Source of the DNA: Novosphingobium terrae
GTDB taxonomy: Bacteria; Pseudomonadota; Alphaproteobacteria; Sphingomonadales; Sphingomonadaceae
Direction of reading: 5' to 3'
Length of the DNA stretch: 64,000 nt
Assembly (NCBI RefSeq): GCF_017163935.1
Contig: NZ_JABVZR010000001.1
Span: 2,418,001-2,482,000 of the forward strand
Below the pieces are notes generated by a model. It worked only from the letters and a program-made list of their open reading frames with translations. It did no database searches and was not told the origin of the DNA. The translations under genes were made by a program, and so were the position numbers. Shown in pieces: positions 18,244-27,110 of this stretch. Numbering within the stretch: position 1 is the stretch's first letter; the number at the start of each line of letters is the position of its first letter.

Positions 18244-18861
18244 ATGAAGACCCTGTTCTTGCTGCTCGCCGCCGCGACTGCCGATCCTTCTACCGATTTC
18301 ACGCCCGAAAGTGTGGATCTGGTCGATGCGCTGACCTGCCATCTTGAGGCTCCGGCCTACAATGGTTTCGCCATGGCGCTGGCCAGCGGCGGCCCTGACG
18401 CTCCGGACACCAAGCGCGGCTGGCGCAAGCTGAAAACCGACAACCCCTATATGATCGAATATCAGCTGCCCGCGCCGATCACGCTGGCGGGCCATTACAC
18501 CACCAGCCATATCGGCTTTACCGCCAGCGGCGTGGTGGGTTTCCTCGACCAGCCAGACCCTTCGGTGATCGCCAGGGCCGAAGGCATCGCCAATGCCATG
18601 GACCCGGAACCGCTGATCCAGAGCCTGCTCGCCTCGGGCAAGGTCACGCGCGAGCAGGTCGAGAAAGAGATCACCTTTCACAAATTCATGGGCCAGAAGG
18701 TGGTGGTGGACAGCCAGACCCCGCCAGCCGCGGGCGAAAGCTTTGGCATGCACACCAAAATCACCCATGAGATTTCCAACGTCAGCACCGCGCCAGGCAA
18801 GACGCTCTATGGCTGCTCCTACAGCGTCGAGCCCACCGACAAGGATGGGAAGCCTTTATGA
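18244..18861 (+). CDS. Exported protein of unknown function (paralogue of 33044-33595)
   Basis: A 205-aa protein with a short hydrophobic signal (M-K-T-L-F-L-L-L-A-A-A) and otherwise soluble, probably periplasmic. I do not recognise a named family. Two segments match the protein encoded at 33044-33595: Y-Q-L-P-A-P-I-T followed by G-H-Y-T-T and G-V-V-G-F-L, and A-P-G-K-T-L-Y-G-C-S-Y near the C-terminus. Its stop overlaps the start of the next gene (ATGA), so the two exported proteins are coupled and may form a complex. Confidence 0.75.
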   Translation: MKTLFLLLAAATADPSTDFTPESVDLVDALTCHLEAPAYNGFAMALASGGPDAPDTKRGWRKLKTDNPYMIEYQLPAPITLAGHYTTSHIGFTASGVVGFLDQPDPSVIARAEGIANAMDPEPLIQSLLASGKVTREQVEKEITFHKFMGQKVVVDSQTPPAAGESFGMHTKITHEISNVSTAPGKTLYGCSYSVEPTDKDGKPL

Positions 18862-20207
18862 TCCTGCCTTTGTTGCTGGCGCTGGCCGCCGCCGAACCGG
18901 CCACGGCGGAGGATGCCCCCAACGACATCTATATCGGCACGCTGGTCATCAATCCGGAGCGGCCTGCGGTGGTGCTGGCACGCTGCGATCTGGGCAACAC
19001 GCTCTATGTGCTGCGCGATGCCAGGGGCAGCCATGCGGTGGGCGATCTGCTGAAAACCAAACCCTCCGACGCGCCGCTCTATGGCGAGGTGATTGGCAGC
19101 TATCAGGAGGAGAAGGGCATCCATGTGCTGACCGTCTCCGCCATCACCGGGCTGGAGAAGGGCAAGGATTGCCATCTGCTGCCCGTGTCGGAGACCGTGG
19201 CGGAAGCTTCAGCCTTTGTCGGCCATTATTACCTTTCCGGCGTGCAGGAGGTCGGGTCAGAGCTGTTGCTGCGCGCCGATGGTCATTTCGAATGGATGCT
19301 GGCCTATGGCGCGGATGACAATGTCGCAACGGGCCACTGGGCGCGACAGGGCAAAACCATCGTGCTGACCGCTGACAAGCCCGAAAAGGATAAGCCGCTT
19401 TTCGCGCTGAAACAGATCAAGCCATGGGATGAAGAGGCCGAAACCAGCCTGCTGACCGACCGGCGCGATGCCGAGGAAAGCAATATCCGCGAGCGTTGCC
19501 CCTTCTTCACCGATGATGTCGCCATGGCCGCATCGCCCTTGCCCATTTCCACCGAACATCCCTCGCCCGACGTGCTGAAAGCCCGAGCCTCAGACGCCTT
19601 GGCCAAAGCGCTGACCGCGCGAGGCAAGGTGGAGGCGCTGGCGCAGCAGGTCACGGCCCAGCCTCAGCCCGGCACACAGGCCGATGCGATCCAATCCACC
19701 CTCTCCGATTGGATGATGGCGCGCAGCGCAGCCCTCACCGCGGCCAGCGACGCCGGTCTCCCCGAACCTGAAATCGCCGAACCGAAACTGCCGGCGGCCT
19801 GCACCCTGCCGCCCGAAGCCAGGCCCGGCAAGACATGGGTCGGTGGCCGGTCGGTTCTGGTCAGCAATGGTGAAGATGGTGGGCTGCGGGGCGTGGATGT
19901 GGCCATGGTGCTGGCCGATGGGCAGCGCGTGCTTCTCACCACGGATCGCCATGGCCTGGCCACTGTGCCCAATGACAGCCAGCCCGGCGCGATCACCGCG
20001 CTGGTGCTGTCCATTGGGGGGCATGAGCAGCGGATCGATCTCACCTCCCTGGGGCATGGCCCCATGGACAAGGGCATCGCCGAGGTCACGCTGGACACCA
20101 GACAGCTGATCCAGCCGGCCTTCGACACCATGCAGCTGACCATCGACGGCCAGGATCTGATCCCCGGCGAGATGCTGCACGCTGGCCGCTATCGTCGCCA
20201 GCCATAA
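18858..20207 (+). CDS. Exported multi-domain protein of unknown function
   Basis: A 449-aa protein with a short signal sequence (M-I-L-P-L-L-L-A-L-A-A-A). A middle segment (about 115-180) begins V-G-H-Y-Y-L-S-G and contains S-E-L-L-L-R-A-D-G-H-F-E-W-M-L-A-Y-G, a pattern I associate with uncharacterised proteobacterial envelope proteins. A Pro/Ala-rich helical linker follows. The C-terminal part (about 320-420) has an Ig/carboxypeptidase-regulatory-like rhythm (G-V-D-V-A-M-V-L-A-D-G, then T-T-D-R-H-G-L-A-T-V-P). No catalytic motif is evident. ATG 18858 overlaps the previous stop. A strong hairpin follows at 20218-20245. Confidence 0.75.
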   Translation: MILPLLLALAAAEPATAEDAPNDIYIGTLVINPERPAVVLARCDLGNTLYVLRDARGSHAVGDLLKTKPSDAPLYGEVIGSYQEEKGIHVLTVSAITGLEKGKDCHLLPVSETVAEASAFVGHYYLSGVQEVGSELLLRADGHFEWMLAYGADDNVATGHWARQGKTIVLTADKPEKDKPLFALKQIKPWDEEAETSLLTDRRDAEESNIRERCPFFTDDVAMAASPLPISTEHPSPDVLKARASDALAKALTARGKVEALAQQVTAQPQPGTQADAIQSTLSDWMMARSAALTAASDAGLPEPEIAEPKLPAACTLPPEARPGKTWVGGRSVLVSNGEDGGLRGVDVAMVLADGQRVLLTTDRHGLATVPNDSQPGAITALVLSIGGHEQRIDLTSLGHGPMDKGIAEVTLDTRQLIQPAFDTMQLTIDGQDLIPGEMLHAGRYRRQP

Positions 20208-20217
20208 AGCATAAAAA

Positions 20218-20245
20218 GCGGGCGGGGGCCCTCACCCCCGCCCGC
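20218..20245 (-). terminator. Strong GC hairpin terminator
   Basis: A perfect 11-bp stem GCGGGCGGGGG/CCCCCGCCCGC with a 6-base loop. On the minus strand it is followed by TTTTT, so it best terminates the small gene at 20267-20425. It may also act as a hairpin at the end of the plus-strand gene ending at 20207. Confidence 0.8.
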
Positions 20246-20266
20246 CATGTCTGTGACAGGTTAAGT

Positions 20267-20425
20267 TTATGCGGCTGCCTGGCCCAGCAGCGTTCTGGCT
20301 TTTTTCTCGAACAAAGCGGCGCGGGTGCGGTGCCGGTCTGCCTCACGCAGATCGGTATCGGTTGCTTTCTCGCGCTCTTCACCGGCGCGCATCAGATAAT
20401 AGGCGGCGTCGATCTGATCGAACAT
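20267..20425 (-). CDS. Small helical protein (52 aa)
   Basis: A 52-aa charged, helical protein starting M-F-D-Q-I-D-A-A-Y-Y-L-M-R-A-G-E-E-R-E-K and ending G-Q-A-A-A. It has no signal or membrane segment. ATG 20425 has AAGGAGAGG just upstream, and a terminator follows the stop, so this is a complete monocistronic gene. I do not recognise a named family. It is divergent from the GGDEF-EAL gene with a 119-base shared promoter region. Confidence 0.72.
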   Translation of the reverse strand: MFDQIDAAYYLMRAGEEREKATDTDLREADRHRTRAALFEKKARTLLGQAAA

Positions 20426-20544
20426 GGCTTTCCTCTCCTTGCTGTCACCTTTGGCGACTCGCAGGATCTTCCATAGCACAGCTGTGTTTCTCATTCAGGT
20501 CAGCTTTGTGACACGGCGTGTGCTGCGCGGAAAACGGAAGTGTC

Positions 20545-22617
20545 ATGTATCATTCTGTTCACCAATCGCGGTCTAAGGGCGAAGCTGTCGCCCCTGAACA
20601 GCAAGAGGAAACACGCGTGCGCTCATCGCGCCTGGTCCAATGGTTCGCAGACATCGGCAAGGACCCTGCGCTGGCCGTTTCCCAGGCGATCAACCTCCAG
20701 CGGCAGGTGCCGCTGCTGTATGGGCTGCTGCTGATCAACTCGCTGGCCGTGGCGATCACGCACCGCGAACATGCGCCCAGAGCGCTGACCATCAGCGCCC
20801 CGGCGGTGCTTTTCACCATCACCGTCATCCGCATGATCCGCTGGCTGAAGGAAGCGCGCGCCGGCACGCCCAGCCCGGAAAAAGCCCGGCGCCAGCTGCG
20901 CCTGACCACCGCGCTGTGCGGCCCCATCGCTGTGGCCTATATCGTCTGGGCCCTGATGCTCTCGCCCTATGGCGGCCCCTTCGAGCAGGCGCATATCGGC
21001 CTTTATATCTCGACCACGGTGATCGGCTGCATTTTCTGCCTGATGGTCGTGCCTCAGGCCGCGCTGATCGTCACGCTGACGGTGCTGCCGACCTTTATCG
21101 TCGCCTGCCTGCTGCGCGCCCAGCTGACCTTCGTCACCATCGGCATCAATGTCGCGCTGGTGCTGGGGGTGCTGCTGCGGGTGCTGTTCAACAGCTTCGA
21201 GCATTTTCGCAATCAGGTGCTTTCCAAGGACCAGCTGGACGCCCAGCATGAGGAATTGCAGCGCCTGAACGAGGAAAACCGCAAGCTGGCGCTGACGGAC
21301 AGCCTGACCTCCCTGCCCAACCGCCGCAGCTTCTATGCCCATCTCGATGCGCTGACGGTCGATGCCGAGGGCGCGGCTTTTGCCGTGGGCGTGCTGGACC
21401 TCGACCGCTTCAAGCCGATCAATGACACCTATGGCCATCAGGTGGGCGACCGGCTGCTGAGCGCCATTGCCGCAAGGCTGCGCGAGACCGCCGGGCCCTT
21501 CGTGCGGGTCTATCGCCTCGGCGGCGATGAATTCGGCCTGATCGACACCAGCGACGGCGATTTCGCCCAGACCTGCGAGCGGCTGCTGCAACAGGTGCAG
21601 GCCCCCTTGCATATCGGTGAGATCGTGCTGAGTGTTGGCGGGTCGCTGGGCATCGCCCGCTATCCCGAGGCCGGGACCGTCGCCGCCGATCTGTTCGACC
21701 GGGCCGATTATGCGCTGTATCACGCCAAGCATGTGAATGGAGGGGGCGTCTGTGTCTTCACCTCCTCGCTGGAAACGGCGGTGCGGGCCGATCGCGCCAT
21801 CGAGGTGGCGCTTCAAGCCAGCACGCTGGAGGATGAGATCTCCATCGTGCTGCAACCCATTGTCGAGCTGGCCAGCGCGCGGCTGGGCGCGGTGGAGGTA
21901 CTGGCACGCTGGACCAGCCCGCTGGTGGGCGAGGTTTCCGCGTCCGATTTTATCGCCATTGCCGAAAGGTCCACAGCGATCCACAGCATCACGCGGGCCA
22001 TCTTCAAAAAAGGGCTGAAGGCCGCGCAACAATTGCCTGAAAGCGTGGCGGTTTCCTTCAACATCTCGGCCTGCGACCTGACCTCCACCACCACGCTGGC
22101 CTTTGTGCGGCGCGAGATCCAGCGCGCCGGGATCGCACCCGAACGGATCTGGATCGAGGTCACCGAAACGGCTGTGATGCGCAATGCCGAGGCTGCTGCG
22201 GAAAGCCTTCAGGCCTTCCGCGATCTGGGGGTGCGGATTGCGCTCGACGATTTCGGCACGGGCTATTCCAGCCTTGGCTATGTGCAGCGCCTGCCGCTCG
22301 ACAAGGTGAAAATCGACCGCAGCTTCGTGACCGGCCTCGGCAGCGAGAAGGACGGCACGATCACGGCGGCGGTGATCACCCTGTGCCACACCATAGGCCT
22401 TACCTGCGTGGCCGAGGGCGTGGAAACCGACGATCAGCGCCGCATCCTGCAGGCGGCGGGCTGCGAGCATGCACAGGGCTATCTCTTCAGCAAACCCCTC
22501 ACCCTGGCCGAGCTGCTTGAACGCTGCGCCCGGCCAGAGGGGATGATCGAATGGCTGGACAGCCGGTTCGAAACGGGAACCTCACCCAAGAAGGGCAAGA
22601 TCTCCAACGCGGCTTGA
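20545..22617 (+). CDS. Membrane GGDEF-EAL cyclic-di-GMP protein
   Basis: A 690-aa inner-membrane protein with several N-terminal membrane helices (about 45-215), a short coiled coil, a GGDEF domain and an EAL domain. The diguanylate cyclase signature G-G-D-E-F is intact (residues 326-330). The inhibitory I-site R-x-x-D is absent. The EAL domain keeps the catalytic set: Glu451 in E-V-L-A-R-W, S-F-N-I-S, E-V-T-E-T, L-D-D-F-G-T-G-Y-S-S, V-K-I-D-R, E-G-V-E-T and A-Q-G-Y-L-F-S-K-P. Both synthesis and hydrolysis are therefore possible. ATG 20545 with GGAAG upstream is preferred over GTG 20518. Its stop lies 13 bases from the convergent TBDR stop. Confidence 0.93.
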   Translation: MYHSVHQSRSKGEAVAPEQQEETRVRSSRLVQWFADIGKDPALAVSQAINLQRQVPLLYGLLLINSLAVAITHREHAPRALTISAPAVLFTITVIRMIRWLKEARAGTPSPEKARRQLRLTTALCGPIAVAYIVWALMLSPYGGPFEQAHIGLYISTTVIGCIFCLMVVPQAALIVTLTVLPTFIVACLLRAQLTFVTIGINVALVLGVLLRVLFNSFEHFRNQVLSKDQLDAQHEELQRLNEENRKLALTDSLTSLPNRRSFYAHLDALTVDAEGAAFAVGVLDLDRFKPINDTYGHQVGDRLLSAIAARLRETAGPFVRVYRLGGDEFGLIDTSDGDFAQTCERLLQQVQAPLHIGEIVLSVGGSLGIARYPEAGTVAADLFDRADYALYHAKHVNGGGVCVFTSSLETAVRADRAIEVALQASTLEDEISIVLQPIVELASARLGAVEVLARWTSPLVGEVSASDFIAIAERSTAIHSITRAIFKKGLKAAQQLPESVAVSFNISACDLTSTTTLAFVRREIQRAGIAPERIWIEVTETAVMRNAEAAAESLQAFRDLGVRIALDDFGTGYSSLGYVQRLPLDKVKIDRSFVTGLGSEKDGTITAAVITLCHTIGLTCVAEGVETDDQRRILQAAGCEHAQGYLFSKPLTLAELLERCARPEGMIEWLDSRFETGTSPKKGKISNAA

Positions 22618-22630
22618 AGCTTGCCCGACC

Positions 22631-25030
22631 TTAAATTTTAGTCCGCAAGGTCACGCCATAGGTGCGCGGATCGCCCAGATTGCCACGGATCGCGCCGAAA
22701 TTATCCGCCGAGAGCGTCAGATAATAGGTCTTGTTGGTGATGTTGCGCGCCCAGAGCTGGACATCATAGCGCCCATCCAGAGCGCGGATGCCGAAGTGCA
22801 GATTGGCCAGCCCATAGCCGGGGATGCGCGAATAGATCGAATCCGCCGCCGTGGTGTATTGCGCGCTGCGATAGGAGTAATCCACGCCCGCATAGACCTC
22901 TGCGTCATGGCCGAAGTTGCGGCCCAGCTTGCCCTTGGCCTCGCCGCCTGCCGAGCCGGCCCATTTCGAAACGCCCGGCAGTTGCTGGCCGTTCATGTTG
23001 CACAGCGTCTGGCCGGTCACCTCGATAGGGCAGGGCGCGTTGGGATAGGAGAGATAGCGCGCATCGTCATAGGTGCCCGAGGCATAGAAGGAGAGCCAGG
23101 GCGCCGGATTGCCATGCAGATCGGCCTCGAAGCCGCGTGAGCGCACCTTGCCGACATTGGTGAAATAGCTCTGATTGTTGCGGGTGACGTCGACGATGGT
23201 GGTCTGGTAATTGCTGTCATCGGTCCAGAAACCATCGACGTTGGCCACAAGCTTGCCGCCCAGCCAGCTGGTTTTCAGCCCGGCCTCATAGGAGTTGATG
23301 GTCTCCGGCCCGATCACCGGGTTGGCGGCATAGGCGCCCGTCGTCACGATGTTCGACAGGTTGAGGCCGCCGAACTTGTTGCCCCGCGAATAGGTGGCAT
23401 AGGCCAGCACCGCAGGGGTGATCTTCCACGACAGCGTCGCCTGCCCCGAAAGCCGCCCCGCGCTGGTTTCCGCGCTGAAGGCATTGGCCACGCCATAGCG
23501 GGCGCGCAGCGCAAGGGCTGCCGTCTGCTGGGCGGCGGTGAGACCCGAAAGATCGGCGCCGCTGGCGGTCTGGATGAACCAGCCGGTCTTTTTCTCATAG
23601 GTATAGCGCAGGCCGGTGGTCAGATCGACATTGGGCACCACATGCCACACCGTCTGGGCAAACGCCGCATAGGAGTTGGTGACGGGCTCGGAATGGCTGA
23701 CGATGTCGTAATTGTTCAGCGCGGCGGCAGCGGCCACCTGATCGGTGGTGGGCGCATACCACAGACCCGCCTGACGGCCATAAAGGTTCACCGCCTCGGC
23801 CTTGATCTGCTGATAGAGGTAATAGACCCCCGCGACATAATCCACGCGCCGCTCACCGGTGGAGGCGATGCGCAGTTCCTGACTGAATTGCTTCTGGTTG
23901 TTGCTCTGGTGAGCATCGGTCTGGGCATCCAGAGGCGTGTTGTCGCCATCATTGTGCGGATACCAGTTCCACGCGCGATAGGCACTGACCGAGGTGATCG
24001 TCGCGCCATCCAGACTGTAATCGGCGGTGGCCGAGACGCCATGCTGGTTCATGCGATAGTTCTGCTGCCCATCGACATCGACCAGCCGCGCCGAAGGATC
24101 GGCGGTGATCGGCGTGTAACCGGCCAGCTTCGCGCGATCGGTGAAGTTGTTCGCGAAATTGCTGCCATTGGTGTAGCTGCGGATCACACCCACCAGCACG
24201 CTGGAGGCCGTGTTGCTATGCTGATTGCCATAGTCACCAATGATGCGCAGCTTGAAGCGATCAGAGGGCGTGAAGAGCAACTGCCCGCGCAGGCTGAAAT
24301 CGTGGTAATCCTGCCCGTGAGAGCCGTCATGGATGTTGGTGGTGTAGCCATTGCGATCGGTCTTGGAGACGAAGAGGCGCGCGGCGAGCTTGTCCTCGAT
24401 CAACGCGCCGCTGGCATAGGCGTGGATCTGGTGGAAGCCGTAATTGCCGCCGCTGACATCGCCGCCGAATTCGGGCGTGAAGGTCGGTGCCTTGGTGGCG
24501 ATCACCACCGCGCCCGCCGAGGTGTTCTTGCCGAAGAGCGTGCCCTGAGGCCCGCGCAGCACCTCGATATGGTCGAGATCGGCCATATCGAACACCGCCT
24601 GCCCCGGGCGCGCCAGATAGACGCCATCCTGATAGACGCCCACCGCCGGCTCCAGCCCGTCATTGTAGACCGAGACATTGTTGCCCAGCCCGCGAATGTT
24701 GATCGAGGTGTTGCGCGGGTTGGTGACCGTGACGACAAGGCTGGGCGTCAGCGATTGCAGGTCGCGCAGATTGTAGGTGCGGGTGGATTCCAGCTGCTTT
24801 CCGGCAAAGGCGCTGATGGCGATGGGCACATCCTGGCTCTTTTCGGTGCGGCGGCGGGCAGAGACCAGAATGTCGTCGCCCTCCGTGGTCGGCGCGGCAT
24901 TGGCCGTGTCGGCAGACGTCTCGGTTCCGGCATGAGCAGGCATGGCCCCCAGCAGCGCAGGCGTGGCGCAGGCGATCAGCGCCAGACGCGAGATATCGCT
25001 CCGGCTGTTGCGGAAAATCGGATGTGGCAT
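22631..25030 (-). CDS. TonB-dependent outer membrane receptor (sulfatase-linked)
   Basis: A 799-aa TBDR. ATG 25030 has GAGGG upstream and gives a signal peptide ending near P-A-H-A-G. A TonB-box-like segment G-D-D-I-L-V-S-A-R-R-R precedes the plug domain (I-N-I-R-G-L-G-N-N, V-Y-Q-D-G-V-Y-L-A-R-P, V-L-R-G-P-Q-G-T-L-F-G-K-N-T-S-A-G-A-V). The plug form is that of the large sphingomonad/Caulobacter TBDR class used for diverse organics. The barrel ends P-R-T-Y-G-V-T-L-R-T-K-I. It is divergent from a sulfatase gene with a 272-base shared region, which suggests uptake of a sulfate-ester or related organosulfur compound (inference). Confidence 0.93.
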   Translation of the reverse strand: MPHPIFRNSRSDISRLALIACATPALLGAMPAHAGTETSADTANAAPTTEGDDILVSARRRTEKSQDVPIAISAFAGKQLESTRTYNLRDLQSLTPSLVVTVTNPRNTSINIRGLGNNVSVYNDGLEPAVGVYQDGVYLARPGQAVFDMADLDHIEVLRGPQGTLFGKNTSAGAVVIATKAPTFTPEFGGDVSGGNYGFHQIHAYASGALIEDKLAARLFVSKTDRNGYTTNIHDGSHGQDYHDFSLRGQLLFTPSDRFKLRIIGDYGNQHSNTASSVLVGVIRSYTNGSNFANNFTDRAKLAGYTPITADPSARLVDVDGQQNYRMNQHGVSATADYSLDGATITSVSAYRAWNWYPHNDGDNTPLDAQTDAHQSNNQKQFSQELRIASTGERRVDYVAGVYYLYQQIKAEAVNLYGRQAGLWYAPTTDQVAAAAALNNYDIVSHSEPVTNSYAAFAQTVWHVVPNVDLTTGLRYTYEKKTGWFIQTASGADLSGLTAAQQTAALALRARYGVANAFSAETSAGRLSGQATLSWKITPAVLAYATYSRGNKFGGLNLSNIVTTGAYAANPVIGPETINSYEAGLKTSWLGGKLVANVDGFWTDDSNYQTTIVDVTRNNQSYFTNVGKVRSRGFEADLHGNPAPWLSFYASGTYDDARYLSYPNAPCPIEVTGQTLCNMNGQQLPGVSKWAGSAGGEAKGKLGRNFGHDAEVYAGVDYSYRSAQYTTAADSIYSRIPGYGLANLHFGIRALDGRYDVQLWARNITNKTYYLTLSADNFGAIRGNLGDPRTYGVTLRTKI

Positions 25031-25178
25031 GGTCCCTCGCGTCCCCTGTTGGTGCGTTCTGGACGTTCGCCTATTGGTTAGGTCGGATAATCGGCAACAT
25101 ATAAAATCTACCAATATGATGGAGTTTTCCTAGCTTGCCCCTTTTCAACCCCCCGCCGCATACGAGCGCGCAGTCAGC

Positions 25179-25276
25179 GCATCGTGCGATACAGTGGGAA
25201 CCGGTTTTCACGGGGCATGACGCAATCACAAAAACCCGGAGCATCATGCGCCATTCCGCTATCACGCATGATGCTC
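25179..25276. repeat. Dispersed palindromic repeat element, copy 2
   Basis: A second copy of the element at 16553-16652. It has the same core GTGGGAACCGGTTTT (25194-25208), the same CAAAAACC-x-GGAGCAT segment and a terminal palindrome with perfect 12-base arms (25239-25250 with 25265-25276). It lies in the intergenic region between a TBDR and a sulfatase, where it precedes the sulfatase start at 25303. The first stem is less well conserved than in copy 1. Confidence 0.85.
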
Positions 25277-25302
25277 TGCACCGACCAAAGGGGAAGCATC
25301 CG

Positions 25303-27069
25303 GTGGCAAAACGTCGATCTTTCAAATCTCTCGCGCTGGCACCCCTTACGTTGGGACTTCTGGCCGCCACCAGCCTGAGCACCCTATGGGCCGCCCCGGC
25401 GCTGGCCCAAACCGCCGCGCCCGCCACGCAGGCCCCTCAGGCGCAGAGCCGCCCCAACTTTCTGGTCATCGTGGCCGACGATCTGGGCTGGTCGGACCTT
25501 GGCGCTTTCGGTGGCGAGATCCGCACGCCCAACCTTGATGCGCTGGCGCTGAAGGGCGTGCGTTTCACCGGCTTCCACACCGCCCCCACCTGCTCGCCCA
25601 CACGCTCCGAACTGCTCTCGGGCGTGGACAATCATGAGGCAGGGCTGGGCTCGATGGCCGAGCTGCTCGATGCCAGCCAGCGCGGGCATGATGGCTATGA
25701 AGGCTTCCTCAACAACCGCGTCGCCTCGATTGCCGAGCTGCTGAAGGCGGGCGGTTATCACACGCTGATGGCGGGCAAATGGCATCTGGGCCTGACCGAG
25801 CAGACCAGCCCGGCGGCGCGCGGTTTCGACCAGTCCTATGCCCTGCTTCAGGGGCTGAGCAATCATTTCGGCGCCGATCAGACCGCGGCATGGGGCAAGG
25901 CCGGAGAGCGTTCCACATGGCGCGAGGGACTGAAGGAAGTCCATTATCCGCAAGGCAAATATGTCGACGACCAGTTCGCCGACAAGCTGATCGGCTTTCT
26001 GGATCAGAGCGCGAAAACCGGCGATACCACGCCCTTCTTCGCCTATCTGACCTTCACCGGCCCGCATTGGCCGATGCAGGCCCCGCCCGAGGATATCGCC
26101 CGCTACAAGGGCCGCTATGATGCCGGTTACGATGTGCTCAAGGCGCAGCGCCTCGCCCGGCAGAAAGAGCTGGGTCTGGTGCCTCAGGATGCCGTGGCCC
26201 ATGCCCATGAGCTGGCCAAGCCATGGGACAGCCTGACACCTGAAGAAAAAGCCTTCGAATCCCGCAAGATGGAAATCTACGCCGCCATGGTCGACCGGCT
26301 GGACCAGAATGTCGGCCGCGTGATCGCGGAGCTGAAGCGCACCGGGCGCTATGACAACACCACCATCATCTTCCTGGCCGACAATGGCCCCGAGGGCAAT
26401 GTGATCACCGGCCCCAAGGGCGGCAATTTCAACCAGTTGCTCAAGATCGACAACAGCCTCGGCAATCTGGGCAAGGCCAATTCCTATGTCGGCTATGGTC
26501 CGGGCTGGGCCGAGGCCAATGCCGTGCCCTCACGCCTCGTCAAATCCTATCCCACCGAGGGCGGCATTCGCACCACCGCCTTTGCCTCCGGCGCGGGCGT
26601 GCAGGGTGGGCGGATCAACACCGCCAACCTCAGCGTCACCGATATCGCCCCCACGCTGCTGCAACTCGCGGGTCTGACCCAGCCTGCCAGCTTCAACGGC
26701 CATCCCATCCTGCCCCATGAAGGCCATAGCTGGAGCCAGCTGCTGGCGGGCCAGAGCGAAACCGTGCGCTCGCCCGAGGAAGCGCTGGGTTACGAGCTGT
26801 TCTACCGCCGCGGCCTGCGCAAGGGCGACTGGAAGATCGTCTATCTGCCCGCCGCCGAGGCCGATGCCCCCGTCTATCTGAAAAAGGGCGTGGGCGACAA
26901 TCAGTGGCGCCTCTACAATCTGGCGCGCGATCCGGGCGAAACCACCGACCTCTCCGCCAGCGAGCCAGCCAGGCTGAAGGAACTGCTGGCCGACTGGGAC
27001 AGCTATGCCAAGGCCAAGCAGGTGATCCCGCTGGACACCGCCAAGCAGCAGGCCGCCAAAAAGCCCTGA
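25303..27069 (+). CDS. Exported arylsulfatase
   Basis: A 588-aa type I sulfatase hydrolysing sulfate esters in the periplasm. The signature C-S-P-T-R is present at Cys97 (codon 25591-25593), the residue converted to formylglycine by a maturation enzyme not seen in this window. Metal-binding residues are in V-A-D-D-L-G-W and A-D-N-G-P-E-G; A-G-K-W-H-L-G is the usual sulfatase motif. GTG 25303 with AAAGGGG upstream gives a signal peptide ending A-L-A-Q-T. The frame is open further upstream, but that part is the repeat element. A strong terminator follows. The divergent TBDR suggests coupled import and desulfation. Confidence 0.94.
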   Translation: MAKRRSFKSLALAPLTLGLLAATSLSTLWAAPALAQTAAPATQAPQAQSRPNFLVIVADDLGWSDLGAFGGEIRTPNLDALALKGVRFTGFHTAPTCSPTRSELLSGVDNHEAGLGSMAELLDASQRGHDGYEGFLNNRVASIAELLKAGGYHTLMAGKWHLGLTEQTSPAARGFDQSYALLQGLSNHFGADQTAAWGKAGERSTWREGLKEVHYPQGKYVDDQFADKLIGFLDQSAKTGDTTPFFAYLTFTGPHWPMQAPPEDIARYKGRYDAGYDVLKAQRLARQKELGLVPQDAVAHAHELAKPWDSLTPEEKAFESRKMEIYAAMVDRLDQNVGRVIAELKRTGRYDNTTIIFLADNGPEGNVITGPKGGNFNQLLKIDNSLGNLGKANSYVGYGPGWAEANAVPSRLVKSYPTEGGIRTTAFASGAGVQGGRINTANLSVTDIAPTLLQLAGLTQPASFNGHPILPHEGHSWSQLLAGQSETVRSPEEALGYELFYRRGLRKGDWKIVYLPAAEADAPVYLKKGVGDNQWRLYNLARDPGETTDLSASEPARLKELLADWDSYAKAKQVIPLDTAKQQAAKKP

Positions 27070-27076
27070 CCTCATG

Positions 27077-27104
27077 AAGGAGCGTGGCCTCTGCCACGCT
27101 CCTT
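27077..27104. terminator. Bidirectional terminator hairpin
   Basis: A perfect 12-bp stem AAGGAGCGTGGC/GCCACGCTCCTT with a 4-base loop, placed between the convergent sulfatase and hydrolase stops. The T-rich side (CTTTC) serves the plus strand; the arrangement suits both genes. Confidence 0.85.
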
Positions 27105-27110
27105 TCATCA

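Noticed and set aside
25135..25302. Upstream extension of the sulfatase reading frame
   Set aside because: This stretch is the palindromic repeat element and its flanks; GTG 25303 has a ribosome-binding site and gives a proper signal peptide.
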